64,000 bases of DNA from Hepsetus odoe (GCA_017165825.1 CM029384.1:6022053-6086052), one strand, 5' to 3'. Positions 11,911 through 24,426 are shown, numbered from the stretch's first letter. The notes: generated by a model from the sequence alone, not told the origin. Program-made: numbers and translations.

Positions 11911-11990
11911 TACACGGTGTGGCCAAAAGTATGTGGACACCTGGCCATCATGCCTAGTGAGCTTTTTGGACATTCTTTTTCCAAATCATG
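11911..11990 (+). mobile_element. Tc1-type transposon end, single terminus
   Basis: 'ggtgtggccaaaagtatgtg' followed by gacacctggccatcatgcc resembles the terminal repeat of a common fish Tc1-like MITE family. The matching opposite end was not found, so this is a remnant. Confidence 0.5.
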
Positions 11991-12390
11991 GACATAAATG
12001 TGAAGTTTATTGACCTTGATCTCTTTTACTGGGATCTGTGGCTTTATTTTATAAACTTGTTCAAATTTATGATAAACAATGTAATAATATAATAAATACA
12101 TTCTTAATAAAACTTATAAACCTCTTAAGCATAAGCATTAAGATTTTAATGCTAATCAAATAAATTTTCTCAGTAAAGAAGGTATTCAATTTGTCACAAT
12201 TTGTTGATTAACTGATAGAGGCAGAGTTAGTAACAGTGGACAGAGAAGGTCAATAGGTCACTGTTACTGTCCAACTCGACTCATTTATGATACAGGTCAG
12301 TGGAGCGGCCACAGGCTCCAGCCCTGGAGGCATGAGAGAGCACATAGAATAACAGGGTGGTCAACTTCAGGCAGAAAAGAAGAGGAATGA

Positions 12391-12451
12391 GAGAAAGAGA
12401 AAGAGAAAGAGAAAGAGAAAGAGAAAGAGAAAGAGAAAGAGAAAGAGAAAC

Positions 12452-12483
<32 letters not shown>

Positions 12484-12510
12484 CGAGAGAGAGAGTAGGA
12501 CAGAGACAGA
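12391..12510. repeat. (GAAAGA)n hexanucleotide plus (GA)n
   Basis: About ten perfect hexamer units (12391-12450) are followed by GA-rich sequence. Degenerate purine-rich repeats continue to about 12600. Confidence 0.92.
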
Positions 12511-12599
12511 CAGAGAGAGAGAGAGCGGGACAAAGAGACAAAAAGAGAGCAGGACAGAGAGAGAGCAAGACAGAGAGCAAGAGAGTGAGCGAGAGAGAA

Positions 12600-13390
12600 T
12601 GGATGGAGGAGGGAGTGAATCAATAAGCAGCCATTATGAGTGTGTGCTCTCAGTCGTGTGGGAAATCAGCTCAGGCCAACGCCCCTATGGACCTCTGAGT
12701 CATACCATACCAGTGTCATTCCCCAAACTAAACGCTTTTGGCCTATTCAGAGGTTTGTTCAGCAATCGCACAAACATCCTCTACTGCAAACAGTGCCACC
12801 AAACAAACCTAGGTATAATTATAGAGTAATTAAACAACAGCTAAACAGCCAACTCTACAGGATAATTAAAGCTCTATTGGGTTATTAACACTGAACCTTG
12901 CATTGCAGTAGAAGTTCACAGTATAATCTTAAATCACAAGAACAGATTTTCTATTCTACTTTTTATTTTTTCTTTGCATTTCTTTGGAAACTTCTGTCCA
13001 CGTCTACTGTGACTTCTGCACTGCCTACTACAAATCTCAAAGTTGCCGGCAGACATGAAGCATAAATGAGTTCAGCATGCTGTAGAGAGGACTTGCTGAC
13101 TCAGCACAGATCGTCTGCGTCTGATGCTTATCAACTACTGGACAGGGTTTTATAAACACGTTTTACAACCTCTGGGCTTGAAAATTGGTGCAGTGGACAG
13201 GTATCAACTCACCAGTGCACATCAGAGACCTTCTATTTTACAGCAACAGTCACAGATGTATAGGAACATTCTGCTTTAAAAGCTGTCCATCACTCGTCAT
13301 TACAAAAACTGCTGTTTTTCCTTATTCCGTAACACATTGTTCAGTCTAGTGGACTAGTCAGGTGGTGAGATGCTAAATCGCTCCCTTGGA
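12600..13390. other. Non-coding, nothing recognised
   Basis: No supported exon. The small open frames overlap without splice support. Confidence 0.3.
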
Positions 13391-13394
13391 GTGA

Positions 13395-13560
13395 GCGTGT
13401 GTGTGAGTGTGTTTGTCTGTGAGTCTGCCCTGCAATGGCCTTGTGACGTGTCCAGAGTGTTCCCCTTGACCTTTCACCCTATGAAAGCTGGGATAGACAT
13501 TAGCATGGCCCATGACCCTAATCAGGCCAAGTGGCTCAGAAAGTGAGTGAGTGAGTAATT
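13395..13560 (+). repeat. SINE family C, 3' half
   Basis: 'tgccctgcaatggccttgtg', 'acctttcaccctatgaaagc' and 'catgaccctaatcaggcc' match the tail of family C, ending in a short (GAGT)n. The head is missing. Confidence 0.65.
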
Positions 13561-14520
13561 TTAGTGCGTTAGACTGTGAGCAGACAATCTGCAATGCACA
13601 ATGCGGAAGGTATGCTGACTACTTCCAATCCAATGTGCCCCATTAATCCAATTTGATAAGGATTATGATTTTGACATTCAATGATTATAAAATTTAAATA
13701 ATAAGCATAAAACGAATAGTGAAGAAAACCCACTGAATTGAGAGGGTCCTACTAGAGTGGTGGAGGGTCCCAGAAGCTCCACCTGTGACTCTCCAAACTG
13801 GCAAAGAAAATATCTAAGCATCCCAGACACACACAGAGTTATGGTCCTGTCACCTGCACCTCATCTCCAGATGACCATGTTAACAGGCTGGTGTTTCTGG
13901 CTAAAATCTTTAAGAGAAAACTTTACACATTTTTTTTAAGCCTGTTACAACACTGCACATCATTCGATTTATTTTCAGGAAATGAATGAAATAATTCAAT
14001 AAGTGCAGTGAATAATAAATTCTTGTAAAAAATAATAAATCTTAAACATCTCGCTATATTGTGGGTTGTGTTGGGGCAAAAAAGTGGACCATGACAGGTC
14101 TCTTAGGGGACTCTCAAATTAAACAGATGATATAAAGTGAGAGGTAATACTGATAATGGGTCTACATAACAGAAGTACACAGGGCGAAGAACACACCCAC
14201 TAATGTTGTCATGGATACCGCTAGAAAAAATATCATTCGGTTTCCCAAATGGGACTTTTTAGGTTCCCAAATGATTTCTTCTTGGTTGAAGTGCACTATG
14301 ACAGCAGCTAATTAGTAGAACCATAACCCGCATCTCTTCACACTTTTCTGCAGGAGCAGCAGATTTTAATTCTTCATTGAAAGGACTCATGACTGTAGAT
14401 TTGTCTCAGGCTGAGGAGATGGTTTTGAACACACCCTGCATTTTTTTCCAGCCTGCTCTGGTCAAGTCTCACACATCAGAGGAGGTTTCTAAATGAGCTA
14501 GATAGTCTGGTCCCCACAGC
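13561..14520. other. Non-coding, nothing recognised
   Basis: No exon or named repeat is supported. Confidence 0.3.
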
Positions 14521-14523
14521 TTC

Positions 14524-14526
<3 letters not shown>

Positions 14527-14562
<36 letters not shown>

Positions 14563-14642
14563 TTTTCTTGCTCTCTGCTTAACTGTTTTGTGGTAATTGA
14601 ATCAGGCTTCAATTAGGCATGGCAGGGGGAAAAAAGGAGTGG

Positions 14643-14685
<43 letters not shown>

Positions 14686-14702
14686 AGAGAGACAGAGAGA
14701 GG
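14527..14702. repeat. (CT)n followed by inverted (GA)n
   Basis: A CT run at 14527-14562 and a GA run at 14641-14702 about 80 bp apart are mutually complementary. Confidence 0.9.
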
Positions 14703-15020
14703 AGAGGCTGCAGCCACTGATGACGGCACTCACAGAGTAATGCACACCACACCCGATGAAACAAAAACACCAGTCTATATTTATCAGATCTATTTGGACC
14801 ACTTCTGAGTCCATAAAGAGGAATTTAGTTTCTTTCTGTCTCTTACTCTCACCCTTTCCCTCTCATTTTTCTTCCCCCTCCCCCCAAACCCAGCTAGTCT
14901 ACAGGCCTTCACTTAGATCCATGTGATGTTAAAAACCACAGACACAGACACAACATAACATAAAGACTTCTTGGACACTCATTGAAAGAGATCAGAGAAT
15001 TTTACTTTCTAGCTTTGCAA

Positions 15021-15021
15021 C

Positions 15022-15046
<25 letters not shown>
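15021..15046. repeat. (TA)n microsatellite
   Basis: Thirteen TA repeats. Confidence 0.95.
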
Positions 15047-15054
<8 letters not shown>

Positions 15055-15729
15055 ATGTAACTACAGTTAAGGTGTCACGAATATTAAATAGTACACCATT
15101 CATCAGTTATCAAGATACACACAGTATTCAGCCGATCTTTTCTCAGATCATTCCTTAAAAATGTTTGCCACCATTATGGAAAACAGTTGCCAAAAAGAGG
15201 TGCACTTGGTCCCAATGAGCCCTGGGGCTGGTCTGCGGCTATGCAGCCTCATATGCAGCAAGCTGTGATGCACTGTGTGTGCACAATGTTCAAACTGATG
15301 CACTGGATGTACACAGTGTTCTCTCAAAGCCAGCATGAAATTTTTCATTAGTTTGAGCTACAGTAGCTCCTCTGCAAGATCAGACAAGACATGGTAGCTC
15401 TCCATGCAAGTCGATCAAACTTATGATCAAACACTATGACCCTGTTGCCAATGTTATAAGGACGTAGATACTACTGTAGCTGCCACAAACACACAAACCT
15501 TTCCTCCTTTCCAGACTTTCATTGGCAGAACAGATGCCTCTTTTTTTAGCGGCCAACAAAGAAGTAAGTGTAATGCTTAAGTGGAAGAAAACCTCACTGA
15601 ATAAAGGAAAACAGGCTGAATACAACGTGAAAGAAAGGAAGAGAACAAGGAGAAAGTTTATCAGTTCCAGGTGACATTATAGCAACATGCAGATGTTTAC
15701 AAATGTGGCACCTCTTGGGGTCGATGACT

Positions 15730-15760
<31 letters not shown>

Positions 15761-15968
15761 GAGTAAAAGAAGAAACCGTTTGAAAAAAGATAGTTAAGAG
15801 ACAAAGAAGAAAAGAAAGAAAATAGAAAAGCAATACAAAAAGTGGTAGAAAAAGGATAAGGAATAGAGTTTAGAGAGAGAGAGAAAGACAGAGTAAGAAA
15901 GAAAGACAGAGTGTGGCAGAGAGTGAGTATAAGAAAGGGACAGGGAGAGAGAGAGAGAGAGAGAGAGA
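15730..15968. repeat. (GA)n tracts in a purine-rich stretch
   Basis: Pure GA runs at 15730-15757 and about 15943-15968, with GA/GAAA-rich sequence between them. Confidence 0.85.
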
Positions 15969-16326
15969 ATAATGGGCTTTCACTTGAAGAAATGACTGAT
16001 AGTCATTTTAATCCTAAAGAAAAGCAGGACAGCAGCAGCACAAGGTAAAACAGAGGGATGGATGAACTCACTGCTTAGACTGAAAATGAACGCATATACA
16101 GGGTTTCTCTTCTTTAACAGTCTAGATTATATCAGCTGCATGTTATTACCTGATTTTTACCACCTTAAAACAAGTTTTTTTTTTATGCTCAGGTATAGTG
16201 GATGACAATCTTCCACAGGCCAATGCTCTGCACTGGAAATGGGGATCTTACCCTCCTCTGGGGCCATTATAATAGATGATCCAATTCTATGGAGATTATA
16301 CCAACTGCACATGCATGCAAATGAAG

Positions 16327-16364
16327 CAGTTTAGTGATTGGCCATAGGTGCAATCACTAAACTG
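16327..16364. repeat. Perfect 14-bp inverted repeat
   Basis: cagtttagtgattg at 16327-16340 is perfectly complementary to caatcactaaactg at 16351-16364, with a 10-base spacer. The sequence can form a strong hairpin. No TE is recognised around it. Confidence 0.85.
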
Positions 16365-16692
16365 TTCATTGAGGTGGAACATGGATATGTAGCACACGTC
16401 AGGACACTGTTAATGATCAGCATCACGTCATGCTTTCATGTCAACATGGAAACATGCACTGCAACACATTACATTACAACCAATAAACACATACAGCAAT
16501 ACCTCTGGTTTGCACAGCACACACTCAGAAAGCCTCCCAGTTCTGCTGCCACAAATCACACAAATGCATGTAAACACACAGGGCTGTTTTTAGAATAAGC
16601 CCCAATTTTGTAGAAACTAATATTACTGAAGTGGGTGGGGACCCCTTGACAGAATGCTGTAAAGAGCCCCTAATTGCTTACCCTGTATACAT

Positions 16693-16697
16693 GCACA

Positions 16698-16735
<38 letters not shown>

Positions 16736-16770
16736 ACCACATACACACACGCAACCACATACACACACAT
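16693..16770. repeat. (CA)n with repeated 'cgcaaccacata' unit
   Basis: A CA run to about 16731 is followed by two copies of an 18-bp CA-containing unit. Confidence 0.85.
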
Positions 16771-17267
16771 GGGGCAGGGCATATAAACATGCAGCTGGAC
16801 AGCGATCTTTAATTAATGAAAACATCAAACTGAGATGTAATTTATTACAATAATGATATATCCTAAGAATCCTAAGAATTATAAGAACAATGAATCTCCA
16901 AATAAATTACATCACAACATGTCATCATTGTGAATTAAAGATCACGGTCCACCTGCATGTTTCTTTACAGAGAGATCAGCATCAGTCCTGTTTAAACGGA
17001 CTGGGTGCACTGCAGTGTGGAAGATTTCTTTATTCATATGTCTCATTCTTATCCATATTTCTGTGGCACGATTGGTTCTGAAAGAGATTTCCAATTTCCT
17101 TAACAATTAATTTATATCGCTGTTGTGATACTTTCTCTGCCCAACACTACACACACTAAAGCTGCATTATCCAGCCTGCGAAGTGAACACTCCTTGGTCC
17201 AAACGGGGGCATAAACAAGTCCAACAAGAGGCAAAGAAAAACCCTGCATTCACCAATGAGTGTGTGT

Positions 17268-17452
17268 GAAGTGAACGTGACTATATGCCATTATGAACAC
17301 ACACTCTCAGTGTGGAGAATGGAATGCTTCTCTGCATCCAACCCATCCACCCAAATGCAGCAGTGGGCAGCCATACACCATGCCACCGGGACTCGAACAC
17401 ACTACCTTCATCATGGGGTCTAGTCCCTAAACTTTAGGCCACCACTGCCCTG
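17268..17452 (-). repeat. SINE family A copy
   Basis: Reverse complement: 'gtgaagtgaacgtgactata', 'catccacccaaatgcagcag', 'gggactcgaacacactacc', 'aggccaccactgccc'. It lies just outside the CpG-rich region. Confidence 0.78.
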
Positions 17453-17458
17453 TGTGCG

Positions 17459-17475
17459 TGTGTGTGTGTGTGTGT
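17459..17475. repeat. Short (GT)n
   Basis: Eight GT units. Confidence 0.85.
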
Positions 17476-17545
17476 TAATCCTCTTAGGGAATCATGCACC
17501 AGGCTGCCCCTCAGCAGCACAACACGCTCAGCGGAAAACACGAGC

Positions 17546-18450
17546 ACTTACTTCGGTCTCTGCACGCGGAGGAATCCCGACCAGGCAAAAAGCAACTCCA
17601 TTCATTGGACAGCGGAGGGGAGGAAGGGGTCCCACAGAGAGAAGAAACGAGTGGGGGACAAGGGGGGGCTGCACTACACGATGGAGTGAGCAAAACAAAT
17701 GTAACAAAACATCTAACAGGGTCCCAAGTTGTGGCGATCGTCCGCTTTAGTGTTTTTTTTCCCTGGTGTAAATCCCTCCCTCCTCCAGCTGGGATGGCCC
17801 GTGCAGACGGGACAGGGGTCTATTTCCCACGAGCCCCGCCCCCCGGGACCCCGCTTCATACCACAGACTGTTTATCATCGTCATTAGCAATTCGCTCATT
17901 TGCATACCGCACTTTGATTGGCTAGTTCTTCGCGGACGTTCTTTCCAGAGCTGCTGGTTGGTTTGCAGAGGTGGAGAATCGAGGACGAATCCAGATCCGT
18001 TCCCGGATTTCACTCCAACTGCTTGGTTTCTCCGAGGAGTTTAAGTGACCAACAGGAGTGTCCGTTTAGTTGAAACAAAATCCCGGGGTGGATTTTCAGG
18101 ACCTGAATTCTCCACCTCGAGACAGAAGGGCTTCTCTAATATAAACGGGAGGGGCTCCCTTGACCGATTTGCATACTGCGCCCGGATTGGCTAGTAGGTT
18201 ATAGTAGGCCTAACTCAAAGCAAATCGCTGCGATATTATGCAAATCGGGTTTGCTCGATGGTTAGTGATTGGCAGGCTACTACCAAATCACAGCGCAGGA
18301 CGCGGGAGAGGGTGCACTGCTCAGCGAAGAAGGTCGAGACAGCGCCGTCTGGCGGACACATATGGCAACAGCAGCCTCAAGGCTCGTTCAAGGCTGTAGA
18401 AACAATGCGCTCTTTGTGGTCAGGTGGAGAGATGGAGAGAGAAAAAAAGA
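17546..18450. promoter_or_regulatory. CpG-rich promoter-like region with three octamer/CCAAT pairs
   Basis: CpG dinucleotides are conspicuously denser here than in the rest of the window. Three octamers occur: atttgcat at 17898-17905 and 18167-18174, and atgcaaat at 18238-18245. Each is followed by an inverted CCAAT box (gattggc at 17916, 18185 and 18267). The first two octamer-CCAAT pairs have the same spacing and are flanked by similar sequence ending gattggctagt, so the module is duplicated. On the minus strand, ccgaa|gtaagt at 17552/17551 would be a good donor for a non-coding first exon. No coding exon is recognised nearby, so the gene driven is unknown. Octamer plus CCAAT pairs are typical of histone and snRNA promoters, but no histone gene is here. 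Confidence 0.55.
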
Positions 18451-18907
18451 CAACATGTTGGAGGAAAGGGAAAGGTAGGGAGAGAGACAAGGACAGCGGG
18501 GGGAAACGGGAAGGAAGGGTAAAACAAATCTTGATATTATTTAATTTAAAGGTCACGTTAATTGGAGCACATCCAGTTTCTGGCACAATAAGCCCACTTT
18601 GTTTTTAATGAAAGTCTGTTAATCACAATTAACCAACACTAAATCCATGGGAACGCCACATGTCCAGAGATGAGCTGCATTCATTTAGTTCAGCATCATC
18701 ATAAATACAATACAGTGCAAGAGTTTTAGACACCTGATTAAATTTAAAGTAGATTTTTTTTTTATTTGAGCAGTATTTTTTATTCTAATGTTAATAATAT
18801 TAAATATATGAAACTACAAATATATACAGTTATTAGCAATTTTATGTATAAAATCTGGATTTACATATTTTTAGGGAATCCCAGTTACAAGTGATCATTT
18901 TTTTTAG

Positions 18908-19285
18908 GTACAGGGTGTTCTGGTTTGGCGGTGGTCTACCCGCCTGTGGACCAAGTGGTTCAGATCTCACCTCCAGCATTGCCACACTTGGGTTCCTGAG
19001 CAAGACACTTGGGGGCAGCAGTGGCCTAGTGCTCTGCCCTGAGGTACCCCTGAGCAAGGTTCCGTCCCAATAACTGCTCCCTGGGTGCTAGATACAATTG
19101 CCCACTGCTACTGGGTTAAAAGCAGAGGTTGCATTTCATTGTGCTTCACTGTGCTGTGCTGTGCCTCACAGTGACAAACTGTCACTTTCACTTCACACTT
19201 AACCCAGGGAGGCTCCAGGGAGTCCGTCCATTTAATTATGAAGTGGAAGTTGTTCTGGATATGAGGGTCTGTTAAAGCTGCAAAT
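18908..19285 (+). repeat. SINE family B copy split by a nested SINE A
   Basis: The first part runs from 'tggcggtggtctacccg' to 'ctgagcaagacactt' (19010). The second part resumes at 19201 with 'aacccagggaggctccaggg' and 'gttgttctggatatgagggt'. The family A element at 19011-19200 sits between them. Confidence 0.8.
19011..19200 (+). repeat. SINE family A nested in SINE B
   Basis: Runs from 'gggggcagcagtggcctag' to 'gtcactttcacttc'. The A/B-box spacer is deleted, so 'ctagtgctctgccctgaggt' joins head to body. A direct repeat acactt flanks it (19005-19010 and 19195-19200), as expected of a target-site duplication. Confidence 0.85.
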
Positions 19286-19623
19286 TATGCCCTGCATTTT
19301 ATGGTTATACATATAGTCATCTTTCTTTTTAGCCAGACAACATTATACCCATCTGGGATTGTCTGAGGGATGCTGGGAAAGAGGTAGTAAGAGAGGGGAG
19401 AGCGAGGGAGTCGGGGATGAACTAGTGAACTTGCTGAAACATATTACAGGCTCGTGACTCGGGGCCTCTGCACCAACAGCAATGCAAACAATGCAGAGCT
19501 CAAGACAGATCAGTTCAGCTCTGTCCAAAACCCAGTCAGCCCAATTTTCATTTTCGCAAAGGATAATGTTTTAAGTTGTGTGTATTTTGTGAAGCCACTT
19601 TTTTACATCATCAGCATTACAGA

Positions 19624-19842
19624 GAAGTGAAAGTGACTATTTGTCAATGTGAAACAAAGCACAGCTCAGTGGAATACAACAAAATGCAACCTCTGCTTTT
19701 CACCTATGCAGTATTGGCCAGCAATATTCAGCACCTAGGGAGCAGTGATGGGGACAGTACGTTACTCAAGGGTACCTCAGGGTACTTAATGGTCTGGGAT
19801 TTGAACCCATGACCTTCCAACCTTGGGGCCTAGTCTTGACTT
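19624..19842 (-). repeat. SINE family A copy
   Basis: Reverse complement: 'gaagtgaaagtgactatttg', 'gggagcagtgatggggacag', 'gggatttgaacccatgacc', 'ggggcctagtc'. Confidence 0.85.
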
Positions 19843-19849
19843 TTCTACA

Positions 19850-21110
19850 GCAAACAATTTCACATCAGAAGAATAGTGATGGTAACATCTCAGAGGTTAA
19901 ATTTAGCAGAAAATTAGAAAAAATCTGGCTTTTCCTTTAAAGGTCTTTTTTAAATGATTTAATGTAGCATCCAAAATGGGTTTCAGTGCTATTAGCATTG
20001 AACCTTTTTATTTCCACATAAAACCCCCTCTGCTATCAATGTAAAAAGAAGTCTAATGCAACATAATGCTGTTAAAAACATGGCATACTATTTAAAATAA
20101 GTGTCTACGATAATGGGTAGATGGATGGATGGATGGATGACTATAATAGAGTTAAAATATACTTAGAAAATGACCTTTTTAATGTATTATAATTTAATGA
20201 TTATATACACTCACATATCTTTGATTTGTAACAATCTCATTATTTGTATCCCAAGTAAGTTTCAAAACCGCTCTTAGTGTTGTGGTTAATTCTAAGATTG
20301 GTTCCCACACAGATTTTGTTTAGGATTACGCCCTGCATGGGAGAACGGTCCACATTGTGTTATGATGACAACAAAGCCTTTGCAGATTTACTCTTTGCAC
20401 TATTTATTGAAATCCTTTGTCTTGTATTTGTCTTTAGATTTATAGCTGTATGGGAGACGAGCGAGGGTGTGTTATTTTAGCCGGTGGAATGGTTTGTATG
20501 AGGTGCGACATGCTTGGATAAACAGAGAAGTCCGCCCAGGTCTGGTTCGCTCAGCCACCGTATGCAGGCTGAGGGCAGTTGCAAAGAGTCTGAATTCTGC
20601 ATCTTAGAGTCTGTGTCCTGAGAGAGAGAGCAAATAAATCCAGCAGGCCAGAATGCTCTGGGGTAAAATAATAAAGAGAGAGAAGTTGTGATTATGATGA
20701 TGATCATCTTCTTAATACTATTAGGGTGGTTAATGTCGTGCTAATTTGGCTTAAGTGGATTGCACTGTTGGGCTGAATTGTATTAAATTGTACATAGGGC
20801 AATGAGATGGGGGACACAAAAGCTATGGAAGCCCTGCCTGGAGATCAGTCCAGTTTCAGAGCCCTTAGAGAGAGAGCTCCCTGAAGAGAAAGAGAGGTTA
20901 GAGCTCTTCAGTCTGCAGATGCCTTTCACACATTTATATCTGAGAATCTACTGTCAGGAATGTTTATCCTTCACTTTGAGATGAAACCTAGCAAAACCCC
21001 TGCCAATGTTAGGAGTAGATTGAATTCTGATGACCTTTTCTCCTGAGACTTGCTTTAGTCTAGTGTGTCAGTGAAGATAAGCGCTGAAGGTATTTTAAAC
21101 TGGAAACCAG
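19850..21110. other. Non-coding; short (GGAT)n only
   Basis: A (GGAT) tetranucleotide lies at about 20128-20149. No exon is supported. Confidence 0.3.
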
Positions 21111-21113
21111 TGT

Positions 21114-21480
21114 TGTCAAGTCAAGTTAAGCCAGTATTATTTCTACAGCACTTTTACAACTGTTGTTGTCACAAAGCAGAGTTCGGGTCCGAGCCCCAGG
21201 TGAGTAAACTGGGTGGCAGTGGTCTAGTGGTAGGGTACTTGCTCAAGAGGTCCCAGGTTAGAATCCCACCTCTAGCACTACCACCACTGGGTCCCTGAGC
21301 AAGACCCTTAACCCTGAGTTGCTCCAGGGGGGACTGTCCCTGTAATGAGGACATAGAAGTCGCTCTGCAGCATCTGCTAAATAAATGTAAATGTAAATGT
21401 AAATTTAGGGAGGCTAAACTCCCTAAAACGGCAGGAAGAAACCTCAGGTGGAAGCAAAGGGCAGAAAAACTGATTTATGC
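21114..21480 (+). repeat. Dispersed fish repeat split by a SINE B
   Basis: 'agcacttttacaactgttgt', 'tgtcacaaagcag' and 'gggtccgagccccag' occur at 21148-21200. After the SINE B the repeat resumes with 'aggaagaaacctcagg' and 'gcaaagggcagaaa'. A second copy of the same repeat is at 44846-45015. Confidence 0.6.
21211..21405 (+). repeat. SINE family B copy
   Basis: 'gtggtctagtggtagggtac', 'gttagaatcccacc', 'ctgagcaagacccttaaccc', 'gaagtcgctctgcagcatct', then (TAAATG)n. Confidence 0.87.
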
Positions 21481-21584
21481 CACTGAAATGCACAGCAAGG
21501 CTTTAGTTATATAAGGTTTTTAGAAGTTTATTTTAGTTCCAATATGATAAATCAGGTAAAATTATTAATAATTTTTGGACGTTT

Positions 21585-21587
<3 letters not shown>

Positions 21588-21629
<42 letters not shown>
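21588..21629. repeat. (GA)n microsatellite
   Basis: GA dinucleotide run. Confidence 0.95.
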
Positions 21630-21634
<5 letters not shown>

Positions 21635-21639
21635 TTTAA

Positions 21640-24095
21640 CCCTGCAGCCCTTCGTATCCGATCACCATCTCCAAGCAATGTCCCAAATCAAATTAACCCA
21701 ATAACCACTATGGGCACTACATGTAATATGAGTGGACCGGGTGGGGGAGAGGAAAACGGCAGAATACTCCTTCATTACCAATTCCAGTGTTCTTTATTGG
21801 TCACTGCTATGCTCTACATCCTACAGTTTTCACTCCACTTGGCACCATGAACACAGCAGTGTCTTCCCTGCGGACTCTTAGACTTGACTATGATAATATT
21901 TGATCCACTACGTCTGGCTATGTTTTTTTAATCCATGATTCTTTTATTATTTATTTTCCACTATTGGGCACTTAGTAATCAAATACCAACCAAAATGTTG
22001 CTTCACACAGCCTCACAGCACTGATACTAATATAAATGCTGCAATTCTTTCTCCACAACAGATCCAGACTCTAAAAATAGACCAAAACTAGAACTGAAAT
22101 ACCCCAGAAGGTCTGTGCTTAATTTATTTTAAGCCTATACACTCCTTCCCCAACGTCACTGTAGAAGAAGAGACATCCCTGGCTCACTGGTGTGTGTCTG
22201 GAGGGGAACAGAGAGGTCACTGGGTTGGAGACCTCCATGTTTTCAGTGGATACAACAACCTGTCATAAATCTTCACTGCTCCCATATATACCCTCCACCC
22301 AGAGCTAAGAGCAAACTGCCAGCTTCCGTGTGAAGCAGAATATAAAGCACTGTGCATTACAGCTGAACAATGATGCTTCTTTGACTAATTACTGAATATA
22401 GAGCAGTTAAGATACGTTAAGACTTATAAATTGCAGATTCATGAGTCAAACTGAGTTATAACGGTTACTGTGCGAATAGTATCCAAAATGAATGAGTACA
22501 AATGATATATTTTGTGATCTATTATTTTAAGAAAAACAAAGATATACAAGAAAACAAAGCAAAATTGTCTAATTCACTAAAAAGCAATGACCTATAAATG
22601 TAAAAGAAATGTAAAAATATGTAGAAATAGAAAAATCTTAGAAGCACAAAACAAAATATCTTTTACATCATATATTTGGGAAATATTAGATCATTCATAC
22701 CATTCAGGATGCTTTCTATTACTAAAAACTCCTTGATTGCAAGTCATCGGGTGAAAGGTCAGGCGATGACCAGAGTGACAGTAAATGCATGCTGTGGTCT
22801 TCCAGTCACTCTGTGCATTATATTGTCAATAAGGACCATGGGTTGTGTTTGATGCCAGACTGTGGTTCACTGTTCCTGCTGTGTGGTTTCTTCCTGTCAT
22901 CGCTTCAATCACCTATAGGAGGCCATACTACAAATACCACCATTTCCTTTTTCCTTACATCGCTTCCTCTAAGAAGTGAGAAGCAAGAGGGTGACCTACA
23001 GCTGATTGCACTTACATTACTCTGATTGCACTTACATTGCTATCAAAAAAGTTGATGTAGGTTAATATTCAGCAACATTTGTGTAGTTTGTTTTAGTTTC
23101 TTTTTAAAAATACTAATAATCTGATGCTATAATTAGTCCCTTGCTTGTCCTGCAGTGCATGTACCTTCAGAAACCATTTTTGTCCCTGAAGAGTTCAACA
23201 AGCAGACATCTATCAGGAAATGCCAGCCTATAACCTCATTTCCTGTGGCCTCCATACACCAATCAGAACAGAGACAGCCCTGGTGGTAGGCCGTTAACAA
23301 CATTACAAGACATTTTAATCCAATCTTTTTAACACATGTGGCCTGTGTTTAGTAGTCTATAGATTCAGCAGCACTATATGTAATCTAGACTAACATGTGA
23401 CATCCTTTGACCTAAGCATTTTCCTAGATTTAGCTGTCTACAATTAAACTGTAAAAGCTTACAGTGTGTAGCACTGTAAATAAAGAAGCATGTGTTTCAT
23501 TAAAGTGACCTCAAAAACAAGTCCTTAGCCATCTGTCTGATGCCTAAACCGTTGGGCAATTTCCCGCTGCAATTATAATCTACAATCCCATCTAATCCCA
23601 ACAGCAAGCATTAAAAAATTTCCCGCTCTTCACCAGTAATCAGAAAGTGACAATGGACAAAAAAAAAATAAGAAAGATATAAACTGTGTCCTTTCTTCTG
23701 TAGCAGCTAGGACAACGTTGTTCCTGTTTACTGACTATTAACTGTTACTAAACTCTTCTTCCACTCTCTTTGACTGCAGTATATATTTTCCTCCAGGACT
23801 AAAAATACTTTAATTCTTTCCCAGTAAGAATTCCGCACTGTAATCCATCTATGATTCAATACTTCTTGGCTATAAAGAACACAAAACATCGAGAACGCAA
23901 ACGGCAGAGATCTGAGATACTTTTACAGTTGTACACAAGGGCTCTTTTGGACGCAGGAGCACATTAAAAATGGCTCAGAAGCAGATCTGTGCCACTGGAT
24001 CCAATGAAAGACAATACGAACAGATTCAGAGTCACTTTGGAGAGAAGAAAGGTCTGTTTCAGTACGTGACAAAGGAAAGATAGATGGATAGATGC
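21640..24095. other. Non-coding, nothing recognised
   Basis: About 2.5 kb of unique-looking AT-rich sequence. Short frames on both strands lack domain or splice support. Confidence 0.3.
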
Positions 24096-24096
24096 A

Positions 24097-24140
24097 TACA
24101 CATATATATATATACACACATATATATATATATATATATA
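24097..24140. repeat. (TA)n/(CA)n microsatellite
   Basis: Alternating TA with short CA interruptions. Confidence 0.92.
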
Positions 24141-24426
24141 CACAGACCTGTTTATTCATCCTTCTGTCATATCTGCCTATATATAAATATCTGTCTATTT
24201 ATCTGTCTGTCCATCAATCTGTTATTTATCTTTAACTCTAACAAAGGTGGTTCATCTATATCATATCAGATATTTAAAAAGGATGAAAATATAGACATTA
24301 TAATATTTTTATAAAATCTAAAAGGTGATACTTTCCAGGAATCTCCCACTGTACTGCATAGTGTGGTCGTTACATTAACTGTTCACTCTGCATCATTGTG
24401 ATACTCTTGTGCAGTTTCTAATTGTA

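Noticed and set aside
12281..12626. Ser/Leu-rich and Arg/Glu-rich open frames
   Set aside because: They translate the hexanucleotide purine repeat.
17454..17925. Open frames up to 143 codons within the CpG-rich region
   Set aside because: Several overlapping frames on both strands with no conserved motif. High GC alone lowers stop frequency here.
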